Counted from the stretch's first letter, positions 15,609 to 24,429 are shown. The stretch: DNA of 64,000 nucleotides from an uncultured Alphaproteobacteria bacterium (GCA_934277435.1 CAKQUE010000003.1:1-64000); one strand, 5' to 3'. Made by a program: numbers and translations. Notes: generated by a model not told the origin, from the sequence alone.

Positions 15609-15617
15609 GCTAAAGAT

Positions 15618-15650
15618 AAAGAACAGTTCCCAAAGCCGGAACTGTTCTTT
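15618..15650 (+). terminator. Hairpin after the pseudo-protease gene
   Basis: A perfect 13-bp stem, AAAGAACAGTTCC (15618-15630) with GGAACTGTTCTTT (15638-15650). The T-run is short, so it may attenuate rather than stop transcription into the prepilin genes. Confidence 0.65.
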
Positions 15651-15699
15651 AAGCCTTACACAATAGTATATAATGAATCATATAAGGAGAGAGATATAT

Positions 15700-16275
15700 A
15701 TGTATAAAATGATGGAACAAGGCCGTAGTATGATAGAAATGTTGGGCGTATTGGCGATTATCGGTGTATTGAGTGTGGGTGGCTTGAAAGTTATCGGACA
15801 ATTTCAATCTAATTTAAAATCAACACAAATAGTTAATGATTTTGTCGATTTTGTTCGTATGAGTAGAAAACTAGCCTGTCAGTTTGATGAAGGATACGAC
15901 ACAAGCCCAAGTGGTTATATGTATATGATTCGTAATAACAGTGCCTATCCAAGCAACTTTAAAACAAGAAAAGGAACTAATTCTTTATTTGGTGTAAATG
16001 ATGTTGCATATTATGCAGTAGCTTCCGAGCATTACCCGAAAAAAATGGGATACCTAGTTAGCAATCTTTCGGAAAATGATTGCATTCGTTTAGCAACAAC
16101 AGATTTAGGATATACCGCCCAAACCGGATTTATAAGTTTCTTTATAAATTCTGCTGACGATAAAAAAGCTGTTTCCGGCACTTCTTCATATCCGATGAGC
16201 TTGAGTAAAGCAACGGAATTATGCTCAAAAAAAACTGGAAATTCTTTAGCATTTGATTACACAGGGTGTATTTAA
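15700..16275 (+). CDS. Type IV prepilin-like protein, paralog 1
   Basis: A 191-aa protein with a class III signal: short leader MYKMMEQG, then RSMIEMLGVLAIIGVLSVGG. The Gly before the cut site, Glu at +5 and the following hydrophobic helix are the prepilin hallmarks; +1 is Arg rather than the usual Phe or Met. ATG 15700 is chosen because AAGGAGA lies 10 nt upstream. The C-terminal globular domain (residues 40-191) has Cys in LACQF, ENDCIRL, ATELCSKK and YTGC, likely forming disulfides. Likely processed by a prepilin peptidase and built into a pseudopilus or pilus; no assembly ATPase or secretin is in this window. Confidence 0.85.
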   Translation: MYKMMEQGRSMIEMLGVLAIIGVLSVGGLKVIGQFQSNLKSTQIVNDFVDFVRMSRKLACQFDEGYDTSPSGYMYMIRNNSAYPSNFKTRKGTNSLFGVNDVAYYAVASEHYPKKMGYLVSNLSENDCIRLATTDLGYTAQTGFISFFINSADDKKAVSGTSSYPMSLSKATELCSKKTGNSLAFDYTGCI

Positions 16276-16296
16276 AATTTTGAAAAGGAGATAAAT

Positions 16297-16902
16297 ATGA
16301 AAATAAATGAACAAGGCCGTAGTATGATAGAAATGCTTGGCGTGTTGGCAATTATTGGTGTGCTGAGCGTGGGCGGTTTTAATATGGTCAATAAAATGCA
16401 GACGTCATACTCCAATAATCAGGTCTTGGATGCAGCCGGTGAATTGGCAACGCGTACCCGTGTTTTGATGCGTGATTACGATGGCGGAGAAAACACTTCT
16501 ATGAACAAATTTTTGTGCAAGGGTAAGGCAGTGCCAGACGCTTTAATGGAAAATGTCGATTGTGATAATGTTTCTGAATTTACCGGCGAAAGTGATGTAA
16601 AATATAACGTGTTTTATTTGGGACAAAAAGTAACTTTTGTGGTGCAGGTGCAAAATGTGACCGAGGAAATGTGCATGGCGTTTGTGACCACCAACTGGGG
16701 TACGCCCGGAACCAGCGGATTTTTAGGTGTTTCTGTCGGTGACAAATATGATGATGTTAACAAATATGATGTTAACAAAGTTCCAGCCTCAGACACAATT
16801 GCTATTGTTGGAGATGCAGATAAACCTGCTCCGATGGGAATAGGAACAGCTGCAAAAGCTTGCAGTGGCGACGGATTGACAATTAATTTATCGTACAGAT
16901 AA
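16297..16902 (+). CDS. Type IV prepilin-like protein, paralog 2
   Basis: A 201-aa protein with leader MKINEQG and an N-terminal helix identical over its first 20 or so residues to the gene just upstream (GRSMIEMLGVLAIIGVLS), while the rest is quite different. The globular part has Cys in KFLCKGK, NVDCDN, EEMCMAF and AKACSGD. AAAAGGAGA lies upstream of the ATG. The first 26 nt of the shared segment match exactly between the genes and then differ mostly at synonymous sites, pointing to old duplication with strong selection on the helix. Probably a partner (major/minor) pilin of paralog 1. Confidence 0.85.
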   Translation: MKINEQGRSMIEMLGVLAIIGVLSVGGFNMVNKMQTSYSNNQVLDAAGELATRTRVLMRDYDGGENTSMNKFLCKGKAVPDALMENVDCDNVSEFTGESDVKYNVFYLGQKVTFVVQVQNVTEEMCMAFVTTNWGTPGTSGFLGVSVGDKYDDVNKYDVNKVPASDTIAIVGDADKPAPMGIGTAAKACSGDGLTINLSYR

Positions 16903-16917
16903 TAAAAGAGAAAAAAT

Positions 16918-18402
16918 ATGCTGAAATTAAAACATATACCGGTAAAATCTTTTGGTGAAAATATTGCTTATATTTATAATGGTTGCTCGCTTTATAAAGT
17001 TGATGATTTGAATAAAGTAACAAAGCTGGAAATCCATAAGGGCAATAAAACAATTTATGCGTTTTTGCAGATTGTGGCCGAAGAAGGCGTGCTGGCGGCA
17101 GATGAAATTGGTTTGAATGACGATGCTTTCAATACCTTGAATATGTCAGAAGGTACTGAAGTTCATGTCAGCTTGGCTGCGCCGTCAGCAAGCACGCAAG
17201 CTTTGCGCCGAAAAATTTCCGGTGAAGTTTTAACTTCGGGAGAATATGCGGCTATTGTTAATGATATTTCCGCAGGCCGCTATTCTAAAATGGATATTGC
17301 CGCGTTTTTGGTTGCATGTTCGGCTTCTATGAGTTCAACCGAACTCGTTTCGTTTACGGAAGCTCTGGTGGCTAAAAAGGTTTTGCACTGGGATGAAAAA
17401 AAGATGGTTGTCGATCAGCACTGTTTGGGTGGTATCCCCGGCAATAAAACTGATTTGATTATTTTGGCGATTGTCGCGGCGTATGGCTTGCCTATAGCGA
17501 AATCGGTCATTAAATCACTAACGTCTTGCTCAGGCGTGGCCGATACCATGGGTGTTTTGGCTGATGTAGACTTAAATGCTACTAAATTTCAAAAATATAT
17601 GCGTGAAAACAATGGTGCAATAGTTAATTATGACGCCATGGAAGAAACCAAAGTTAATCATCTGCTGCATGACGTGCGAAGTCAACTTGGTATTAATCAA
17701 AATGAATTGGTTATAGCTTCAATTATAGCCATGATGATATCGTCTGGTGTCAGCCATTTGGTTTTAGACATTCCAGTTGGTGAAAACGCCCGTATTAGAA
17801 CTACCAATGAGGCTATCCGTATTCGTAAGCAAGTTGAATATATCGGCGATATGCTTGGGCTTTCTATAGATGTGGTTATCACCGACGGCAGTGAGCCCAT
17901 TGGCAACGGTATTGGTGCGGTTTTAGAAGCTCGTGATGTGATGAAAGTTTTGCAAAATACTGAGGATGCTCCGGTTGATTTAAAAGAAAAATCTTTGTTT
18001 TTGGCTGGTCGAGTGCTGGAATTTGATCCTCAATTGCGTGGCGGACAAGGCTATGCGGTGGCAAAAGAAATTTTGGAAAGCGGCAGAGCTCTGGAAACAT
18101 TTAAAAAAATTGTCAACTCACAAGGCGTAAAACAGGTTCCTAATTTGGGGCAATATGTGCGTGAAGTTGTGGCTCCATATGATGGGGTCATCAGTGCCAT
18201 TAATAATATTACAATCAATAAAATCGGTGTTTATGCTGGTGCTACCCAATGCATTGGTTCGGGGCTGGATTTGAAAAAGAAAACCGGCGACCGTGTAAAA
18301 GCCGGCGAAGTGCTTTATGTCATTTATTCTTGCAACGCTGCCGATTTTGATGTTGTGTCGCAATTGGTAGAAGTTGATAGCGGATATTCAATCAGTATCT
18401 AG
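16918..18402 (+). CDS. Archaeal-type thymidine/AMP phosphorylase family protein
   Basis: The 494-aa protein belongs to the nucleoside phosphorylase family II (DeoA/Pdp/TrpD-like fold). An N-terminal domain of about 85 residues precedes the usual phosphorylase core, as in the long archaeal-type members (about 490-500 aa); DeoA is about 440 aa. Core motifs are VVDQHCLGGIPGNKTDLI (phosphate-binding region) and SLTSCSGVADTMGVLADVDL, then the C-terminal domain. The reaction is phosphorolysis of a nucleoside or nucleoside 5'-phosphate; substrate (thymidine or AMP) cannot be decided here. The start is 15 nt after the second prepilin stop, so it is probably cotranscribed with the prepilins, an odd partnership. 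Confidence 0.85.
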   Translation: MLKLKHIPVKSFGENIAYIYNGCSLYKVDDLNKVTKLEIHKGNKTIYAFLQIVAEEGVLAADEIGLNDDAFNTLNMSEGTEVHVSLAAPSASTQALRRKISGEVLTSGEYAAIVNDISAGRYSKMDIAAFLVACSASMSSTELVSFTEALVAKKVLHWDEKKMVVDQHCLGGIPGNKTDLIILAIVAAYGLPIAKSVIKSLTSCSGVADTMGVLADVDLNATKFQKYMRENNGAIVNYDAMEETKVNHLLHDVRSQLGINQNELVIASIIAMMISSGVSHLVLDIPVGENARIRTTNEAIRIRKQVEYIGDMLGLSIDVVITDGSEPIGNGIGAVLEARDVMKVLQNTEDAPVDLKEKSLFLAGRVLEFDPQLRGGQGYAVAKEILESGRALETFKKIVNSQGVKQVPNLGQYVREVVAPYDGVISAINNITINKIGVYAGATQCIGSGLDLKKKTGDRVKAGEVLYVIYSCNAADFDVVSQLVEVDSGYSISI

Positions 18403-18473
18403 AAAATTGCAGACGTTCTGTGATTTTGTATTCAATAAAATTTGAAAATTTTTTCAAAAAAATACTGTGCGCA

Positions 18474-18502
18474 CTTGCATAGATAAAAATCGCTCCCTAT
18501 AT
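18474..18502 (+). promoter_or_regulatory. Sigma-32 (RpoH) promoter of dnaK
   Basis: CTTGCAT (18474-18480), 14-nt spacer, CCCTATAT (18495-18502). This fits the heat-shock consensus CTTGAAA / CCCCATnT, with the spacing expected for RpoH. The RpoH gene is at 2923. Confidence 0.75.
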
Positions 18503-18537
18503 ACATTTTTAGAAATGAAAAAGGAGGATTTAAAATT

Positions 18538-20454
18538 ATGAGTAATAAAGTTATAGGTATTGACCTCGGTACAACAAACTCTTGCTTTGCCGTTATGGAA
18601 GGTAAAGAAGCTAAGGTTTTGGAAAACTCCGAAGGCGCGCGCACAACGCCGTCTATGGTTGCTTTTACAGATACTGAGCGTTTGGTTGGTTATCCGGCAA
18701 AACGTCAGGCTGTTACCAATCCGGAAAATACCTTGTTTGCTATTAAAAGATTGATTGGTCGTCGTTATGATTCGGCAGAAGTAGAAAAGTTCAAAGAACA
18801 TTGTCCGTTTAAGATTGTTCCGGGTGATAATGGCGATGCTTGGGTAGAAGTTAAAGGGCAGAAATATGCTCCGTCTCAAATTTCGGCTATCGTTTTGCAA
18901 AAAATTAAGGAATATGCCGAGAGTTATTTGGGCGAAAAAGTAGAAAAAGCTGTTATTACTGTTCCGGCTTACTTCAACGACTCACAACGTCAGGCTACTA
19001 AAGACGCCGGTAAAATTGCCGGATTGGAAGTTTTGCGTATTATCAACGAGCCGACAGCTGCTGCTTTGGCTTATGGTATGGATAAAAAAGCTTCCGGCAC
19101 AATCGTTGTGTATGACCTTGGTGGTGGTACATTCGATGTTTCTATTTTGGAAATCGGCGATGGTGTGTTTGAAGTTAAAGCTACAAACGGCGATACATTC
19201 TTGGGCGGTGAAGACTTTGACCAACGTATTGTTAACTATTTGGCTGATGAGTTCAAAAAAGAAAATGGAATTGACTTGCGCGGCGACAGACTTGCTTTAC
19301 AACGTTTGAAAGAAGCTGCTGAAAAAGCTAAAATTGAATTGTCTTCTACAACTCAAACCGAAATTAATCTGCCGTTTATTACCGCTGATTCAACAGGTCC
19401 TAAACACCTGAACATCAAATTAACCCGCGCTAAACTGGAATCTTTGGTTGATGATTTGATTGAAAAAACAGCTATTCCTTGCCAAAAAGCTTTGGCCGAC
19501 GCCGGATTAAAAGCCAGCGACATTAGCGAAGTTATTTTGGTTGGCGGTATGACTCGTATGCCGAAAGTTCAAGAAAAAGTTAAAGAAATTTTTGGACGTG
19601 AACCGCATAAAGGTGTAAACCCTGATGAAGTTGTGGCTGTTGGTGCAGCTATTCAAGGCGGCGTGTTGATGGGTGACGTTAAAGACGTGTTGCTTTTGGA
19701 TGTTACTCCATTGTCTTTGGGTATTGAAACTTTGGGCGGCGTGTTTACTCGTTTGATTGACCGTAACACCACTATTCCGACCAGAAAATCTCAAGTATTC
19801 TCTACGGCCGAAGATGGTCAAACTGCTGTTACAATTAGAGTGTTCCAAGGCGAGCGTGAAATTGCTGCACACAACAAATTGCTTGGTCAGTTTGATTTGG
19901 TAGGTATTCCGCCTGCACCGCGTGGTATGCCGCAAATTGAGGTAACTTTTGATATTGACGCCAACGGTATTGTAAACGTATCGGCCAAAGATAAGGCTAC
20001 CAACAAAGAGCAAGCCATTCGTATTCAAGCTTCCGGCGGTTTGAGCGATGCCGAAATTGACCAAATGGTTAAAGACGCCGAAGCCAATGCCGAAGCAGAT
20101 AAAAAGCAAAAAGAATTGGTAGATGCTAAAAACCGTGCCGAAAGTCTGGTTCATGAAGTTGAAAAGAACTTGAAGGAATTTGGCGACAAGGTTGCCGAAG
20201 CTGATAAAAACAGCATTACAGCCGCTGTTGATGCCGTAAAAGCCAGCATGGAAAAAGAAGACCTTGAAGACTTGAAGTCTAAGACCGATGCTTTGATGCA
20301 GGCTTCTATGAAACTGGGCGAAGCTATGTATAAAACACAGCAGGCTCAAGGCGCTCAAGGTGCGGCACAGGGTGCTGATACCGGTGCGGCTTCTGGCGAA
20401 CAGCCAAAGAAAGATGACAACGTGGTTGACGCTGATTTTGAAGAGGTTAAATAA
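18538..20454 (+). CDS. dnaK: Chaperone protein DnaK (Hsp70)
   Basis: ATP-driven chaperone that binds unfolded peptides with DnaJ and GrpE. The 638-aa protein starts with the ATPase signature VIGIDLGTTNSCFAV, has YDLGGGTFDVSILE (phosphate-2 region), the substrate-binding domain from about residue 390, and the family's conserved acidic tail DADFEEVK after a Gln/Ala/Gly-rich linker. A strong ribosome site (AAGGAGG) precedes the ATG. Controlled by the RpoH promoter upstream and closed by a terminator at 20473; dnaJ is not directly adjacent. Confidence 0.98.
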   Translation: MSNKVIGIDLGTTNSCFAVMEGKEAKVLENSEGARTTPSMVAFTDTERLVGYPAKRQAVTNPENTLFAIKRLIGRRYDSAEVEKFKEHCPFKIVPGDNGDAWVEVKGQKYAPSQISAIVLQKIKEYAESYLGEKVEKAVITVPAYFNDSQRQATKDAGKIAGLEVLRIINEPTAAALAYGMDKKASGTIVVYDLGGGTFDVSILEIGDGVFEVKATNGDTFLGGEDFDQRIVNYLADEFKKENGIDLRGDRLALQRLKEAAEKAKIELSSTTQTEINLPFITADSTGPKHLNIKLTRAKLESLVDDLIEKTAIPCQKALADAGLKASDISEVILVGGMTRMPKVQEKVKEIFGREPHKGVNPDEVVAVGAAIQGGVLMGDVKDVLLLDVTPLSLGIETLGGVFTRLIDRNTTIPTRKSQVFSTAEDGQTAVTIRVFQGEREIAAHNKLLGQFDLVGIPPAPRGMPQIEVTFDIDANGIVNVSAKDKATNKEQAIRIQASGGLSDAEIDQMVKDAEANAEADKKQKELVDAKNRAESLVHEVEKNLKEFGDKVAEADKNSITAAVDAVKASMEKEDLEDLKSKTDALMQASMKLGEAMYKTQQAQGAQGAAQGADTGAASGEQPKKDDNVVDADFEEVK

Positions 20455-20472
20455 CGTTGCTTTGTCAAAGAA

Positions 20473-20507
20473 AATATCCGTTTCAGTAATGAAACGGATA
20501 TTTTTTT
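20473..20507 (+). terminator. Intrinsic terminator of dnaK
   Basis: AATATCCGTTTC pairs with GAAACGGATATT, followed by seven Ts. Confidence 0.9.
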
Positions 20508-20575
20508 GCTTATTGACATTTATCCTGAAAAACATATACTCAAGTTAGATGTTAAATTTTTAATTCTTAATTTTT

Positions 20576-21196
20576 ATGACAAACAATATTATTAAATTTT
20601 CGCAGAAAAACATACCGAAAATTAAAGCCGGTATGTTTTGGTATGACGACGACACTTTTTCGGCAGATTTAATTGCAGATAAAAAAGTTAAAGCCGTCGT
20701 TGAGTTGGTGGATACGAGCTTAGGTGTTGTTTATGGCGACATTTTAATACCTGATAAAAAAATGAAGTGGGCTAAAGCTGAAAAATATATTGAATTTTTC
20801 AACAAATATACCAAAACGGATGATTATTGGGTAAGAAAGGTTTTGTGCGAATATATGGTAAGTATATTTTCAGAGCAAGAAATGCAGCGCTATATCTTTG
20901 AATTTGCTAGGTTTAAGTATGTCGGTTCGCCAAATGCAAAAATCTGTTTATATGATGATTTTCAGTATATTGATGTAAAATCTTCGGCAGATAAAATTAA
21001 AGCGGCCTTTGAAAAATTGCATAAAACTTCTCGTTTTGAGGAGGAAAAAGGATTTTTCAAAATATCGTGGAAAAAGCATTATTGGACGGAAACATCCGGA
21101 AAAAGAGAACGGTGGAATTTGGCCTTTGTGCCGTCCATTGCTGGTATAAAAATGTATGTTCGTCCGGTTTTGGCTATGGCAGTTTTTGAATGGTAA
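20576..21196 (+). CDS. Unknown protein between dnaK and dnaJ
   Basis: A 206-aa cytoplasmic protein (no signal or membrane segment), rich in aromatic residues and lysine. The N-terminal 60 residues look like beta structure (KAGMFWYDDDTFSADLI, VKAVVELVDTSLGVVYGDIL), followed by helices (WVRKVLCEYMVSIFSEQEMQRYIFEF) and a C-terminal beta region (RWNLAFVPSIAGIKMYVRPVLAMAVFEW). No catalytic motif is seen. No strong ribosome site precedes ATG 20576. It has its own terminator and is separated from dnaK by another, so it is an independent unit set between the two chaperone genes. Family not recognised. Confidence 0.65.
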   Translation: MTNNIIKFSQKNIPKIKAGMFWYDDDTFSADLIADKKVKAVVELVDTSLGVVYGDILIPDKKMKWAKAEKYIEFFNKYTKTDDYWVRKVLCEYMVSIFSEQEMQRYIFEFARFKYVGSPNAKICLYDDFQYIDVKSSADKIKAAFEKLHKTSRFEEEKGFFKISWKKHYWTETSGKRERWNLAFVPSIAGIKMYVRPVLAMAVFEW

Positions 21197-21202
21197 ATGA
21201 TA

Positions 21203-21237
21203 AACAGTTCTGAAATTTTATTTTCAGAGCTGTTTTT
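21203..21237 (+). terminator. Intrinsic terminator
   Basis: AACAGTTCTGAAA (21203-21215) pairs with TTTCAGAGCTGTT (21222-21234) with one wobble, followed by Ts. Confidence 0.75.
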
Positions 21238-21328
21238 GCTTTAAAATCGTGTAAGATTTTGTTTTAGGCTTGCATTCGGCAAATAAAAAAACTAAGTAGA
21301 TGGTATATGGAATTTTTGGACGAGAAAA

Positions 21329-22468
21329 ATGGTTGAAACAGAATATTATGACCTGCTGGAAGTGAGTACGACAGCCAGCGCTGATGAAATTAAAAAAGCA
21401 TTTAGAAAACAAGCGATGAAATATCATCCGGATAGAAATCCTGATAATAAAGAGGCTGAACAAAAGTTTAAACAAATAAATGAAGCATATGAGGTTTTGA
21501 AAGACGAGCAAAAACGAGCAGCTTATGACCGCTATGGTAAAAATGCGTTTGCTGGTGGCGGCATGGGCGGTGGTAATCCGTTTGGCGGCGGATTTGATTT
21601 CAGTGGCGGCGGATTTGCCGATGTGTTTAACGATATTTTTTCGGAATTTATGGGCGGAAACGCTGGTCGTCAGCGTTCATACAGCCAACGCGGCAGCGAT
21701 TTGCGCTATAATCTGAATATTACGCTGGAAGAAGCTTTTAACGGTGTGGAAAAAGAAATTGTTATTCCAACCACCAAAGAATGTGAAACCTGTCACGGTC
21801 ACGGCACTAAAGACGGCAAAGAACCGGAGGTTTGTCCAACTTGTAAAGGCAGCGGCAAAGTGCGTACCCAGCAAGGCGGATTTTTTGTTTTTGAAACTGT
21901 TTGCCCAAATTGTAAAGGTTCCGGCCGTGTAATTAAAGAACCTTGTCCGGATTGCCGCGGAGCAGGACAGGTTAAAATCAATAAAAAACTGAAAATAAAC
22001 ATCAAAGCCGGTATTGAAAGCAATATGCGTATCCGCGTTGCCGGCGAGGGCATGGCCGGTGTGCATGGCGGTGAAAACGGTGACTTGTATGTTGGTATTG
22101 TGGTTGAGCCGCATAAACTCTATGAGCGCCACGGTGATGATTTATACACGGCGATTCCAATCTCTGTCAGCTGCGCTATTTTGGGCGGTACGGTAGAAAT
22201 TCCGGCGATTGACGGAACAAAAGTAAAAGTTGAAGTTCCGGCCGGCACTCAAAACGACACACTGATAAAAGTTAAAGGGCAGGGCATGCATTTGTATGAT
22301 TCGGAACGCCGCGGAGATTTGTATGTTAGTGCGAAAGTGATTATTCCGACTAAGCTTAACGCCAAACAAAAAGAACTGATTGAGGCTTTCCGCGCCGAAA
22401 ATAAAGACGATTCGTGTCAACCAGAACTGAAAAGTTTTTTTGACCGCATAAAAGATTTGTTTAAGTGA
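21329..22468 (+). CDS. dnaJ: Chaperone protein DnaJ (Hsp40)
   Basis: Co-chaperone that delivers clients to DnaK and stimulates its ATPase. The 379-aa protein has the J domain with HPD (KYHPDRNPDN), a Gly/Phe-rich linker (about residues 75-110), four zinc-binding repeats (CETCHGHG, CPTCKGSG, CPNCKGSG, CPDCRGAG) and the C-terminal peptide-binding domains. Length is normal. No obvious sigma-32 promoter was found directly upstream. Confidence 0.98.
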   Translation: MVETEYYDLLEVSTTASADEIKKAFRKQAMKYHPDRNPDNKEAEQKFKQINEAYEVLKDEQKRAAYDRYGKNAFAGGGMGGGNPFGGGFDFSGGGFADVFNDIFSEFMGGNAGRQRSYSQRGSDLRYNLNITLEEAFNGVEKEIVIPTTKECETCHGHGTKDGKEPEVCPTCKGSGKVRTQQGGFFVFETVCPNCKGSGRVIKEPCPDCRGAGQVKINKKLKINIKAGIESNMRIRVAGEGMAGVHGGENGDLYVGIVVEPHKLYERHGDDLYTAIPISVSCAILGGTVEIPAIDGTKVKVEVPAGTQNDTLIKVKGQGMHLYDSERRGDLYVSAKVIIPTKLNAKQKELIEAFRAENKDDSCQPELKSFFDRIKDLFK

Positions 22469-22495
22469 TTTTAAGCACAAGCATATAACAACTCA

Positions 22496-22525
22496 AAAGC
22501 CTCATACCAAATAGTGTGAGGCTTT
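22496..22525. terminator. Shared terminator between dnaJ and rppH
   Basis: AAAGCCTCA (22496-22504) pairs with TGAGGCTTT (22517-22525). A/T-rich flanks on both sides allow use by the two converging operons. Confidence 0.7.
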
Positions 22526-22598
22526 AATTTTGTTTCAGCATAACTCAGTGGGCATAATTTAATGCTTTTAAGCTGATTTATATTTTTATCAAAACAGT

Positions 22599-23075
22599 CT
22601 AAGCTTGATATTCGTCTATCAATTTTCGAAAAGCTTGATACATTTTTTTATAGGCAGGTTTTTTAAAATCAACAGCCAACTCAACAGCCTCTTCTAAAGA
22701 TGTCCATTTAATAGCTTTAAATTCTGGAGTTTCGGTGTTTAGATTTATTTCAGCGTCATTTCCGTCAAAGTAAAACAGCGACCAATACATATCTTGTCCG
22801 GCATTGTTAAAGCCTCGTTTTTGCATTGAGGCGATTACTTCTGGTGGAAAATGGTAGCGCGCCGCTTCAGTCAAGGTAGCAATTCGCTGCAACCCACTTA
22901 AAGATGTTTCTTCACGTAGTTCACGTACGGCGGCTTGTTGCGGAGTTTCGCCGTCTTCAATACCGCCTTGTGGAAATTGCCATGAATCTGGCATATCGTT
23001 GCGTTGGCACAGCAAAACTTTTTTGTCTGCTCTAAAAACCACGATTCCGGCGTTGCGTCTAAACCATTCTGTCAT
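22599..23075 (-). CDS. rppH: RNA pyrophosphohydrolase RppH (Nudix)
   Basis: Removes pyrophosphate from the 5' end of transcripts, starting RNase E-dependent decay. The 158-aa protein begins with the family hallmark FRRNAGIVVFRADKKVLLCQRND and WQFPQGGIEDGET, then the Nudix box GGIEDGETPQQAAVRELREETSL. The catalytic Glu residues (RELREE) are present; the usual Gly near the end of the box is Ser. Its ATG overlaps the ctpA stop by 1 nt (TAATG). Last gene of the gpmI-envC-ctpA-rppH operon, a common arrangement in alphaproteobacteria. Confidence 0.93.
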   Translation of the reverse strand: MTEWFRRNAGIVVFRADKKVLLCQRNDMPDSWQFPQGGIEDGETPQQAAVRELREETSLSGLQRIATLTEAARYHFPPEVIASMQKRGFNNAGQDMYWSLFYFDGNDAEINLNTETPEFKAIKWTSLEEAVELAVDFKKPAYKKMYQAFRKLIDEYQA

Positions 23076-24412
23076 TATTTTTTGCCTTGTTTAGCTTTTT
23101 CGGCTTTTTGCGCTGTTTGTGCGCTTAAGTTGTCGTTCTGCCCATAGAGGTACAACGCTTTTACCAAATCCAAGGCACGAATAAGCTGATAGTCTTTTAG
23201 CTCATCTTTTGATGATTCTTTTTTCTTTTGACCAGATTTTTTATCAGCTTGCTCATTTTTCAGTGCGCCTTTCAAATCGGCTTCGCTTATGTTCCAACCG
23301 TTGTCTTCTATTTCTTCCACTTTGGCTTGCTTTACTTCAACATCTGGTTCAATACCTTTGGCTTGGATTGAGCGGCCAGATGGGGTGTAATAGCGCGCAG
23401 TGGTAATACGCATTGCCGCGTTATTACGCAAAGGAACCACAGTTTGTACCGAACCTTTACCAAATGATTTTTCTCCAATAACAACCGCGCGGTGGTGGTC
23501 TTGCAAAGCACCGGCCAAAATCTCAGAAGCTGAAGCTGAACCTTCATTGATAATCACGACAATAGGCAAACCTTTGGCTATATCGCCGGCTGTTGCCGAA
23601 AATTTGACCGTATCTTCAACGTTGCGAGAACGAGTAGAAACGATTTCACCTTGTTCCAAAAACAAATCTGAAACGCCGATAGCTTGGTCTAACAATCCAC
23701 CTGGGTTGTTACGGACGTCAATCACAATGCCGGCAAGTTTGTTTTTGAGTTTTTTCTGCGCATTTTTAACTGCTTTTTCAACGGCTTTGTCCAGCTCTTC
23801 GCTAAATGACGAAATACGGATATATAAAATATCGTCATTTTTAATTTCGTTTTTGACTGATTGAATTTTAATTTCAGCACGTTTAAGCGTTACGGTAAAA
23901 GGCTTTTTATTGATGCGGCGTATTGTCACTTTAACTTTGGTGCCGATTTTACCGCGTAGTTTGTTGACAACATCATTCAAACTTTGACCGATAACGGTTT
24001 CGCCGTCAACATCTGTAATATAGTCACCGGCTTTCAATCCAGCCTTGGCAGCAGGAGTATCGTCAATAGGCGAAATGATTTTAACCACGCCGTTATCCAT
24101 GGTGATTTCAATTCCCAAACCGCCGAATTTACCTTTTGTTTGTTCGCTCATATATTTGAAGTCATCAGCGTTCAAATAGCTGGAATGTGGGTCCAAAGAG
24201 GTCAGCATGCCGTTAATTGCCGCTTCAATCAGCTGTTTATCTGTCACGTCTTCAACATAAGACATCTTTGTGCGTTCCATAACTTCGCCAAACAAATTCA
24301 ACAGTTCATAAGTGTTTACTTGCTCTTCTTTTTTATTTGCCGTTTTAGCATAAACACTGCCGGCAATCAGGCTTAGAATCAAAGTGTAAACAATCAACGA
24401 TTTTTTTAACAT
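23075..24412 (-). CDS. ctpA: Carboxy-terminal processing protease (S41)
   Basis: Periplasmic serine protease that trims or degrades envelope proteins. The 445-aa protein has a signal peptide (LIVYTLILSLIAGSVYA), an N-terminal helical part, a PDZ domain (about residues 90-170) and the S41 catalytic domain. The nucleophile Ser lies in GSASASEILAGAL (about residue 295) and the general base Lys in KSFGKGSVQ (about residue 317), so it appears active. The C-terminal 80 residues are Lys-rich and low complexity. Placed between envC and rppH in the same operon. Confidence 0.93.
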   Translation of the reverse strand: MLKKSLIVYTLILSLIAGSVYAKTANKKEEQVNTYELLNLFGEVMERTKMSYVEDVTDKQLIEAAINGMLTSLDPHSSYLNADDFKYMSEQTKGKFGGLGIEITMDNGVVKIISPIDDTPAAKAGLKAGDYITDVDGETVIGQSLNDVVNKLRGKIGTKVKVTIRRINKKPFTVTLKRAEIKIQSVKNEIKNDDILYIRISSFSEELDKAVEKAVKNAQKKLKNKLAGIVIDVRNNPGGLLDQAIGVSDLFLEQGEIVSTRSRNVEDTVKFSATAGDIAKGLPIVVIINEGSASASEILAGALQDHHRAVVIGEKSFGKGSVQTVVPLRNNAAMRITTARYYTPSGRSIQAKGIEPDVEVKQAKVEEIEDNGWNISEADLKGALKNEQADKKSGQKKKESSKDELKDYQLIRALDLVKALYLYGQNDNLSAQTAQKAEKAKQGKK

Positions 24413-24429
24413 GTTATATTTCCTTTAAT

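Noticed and set aside
19507..20535. A 342-codon open frame antisense to dnaK
   Set aside because: It is the mirror of a highly conserved gene with strong codon constraint, has no ribosome site and no family signal.
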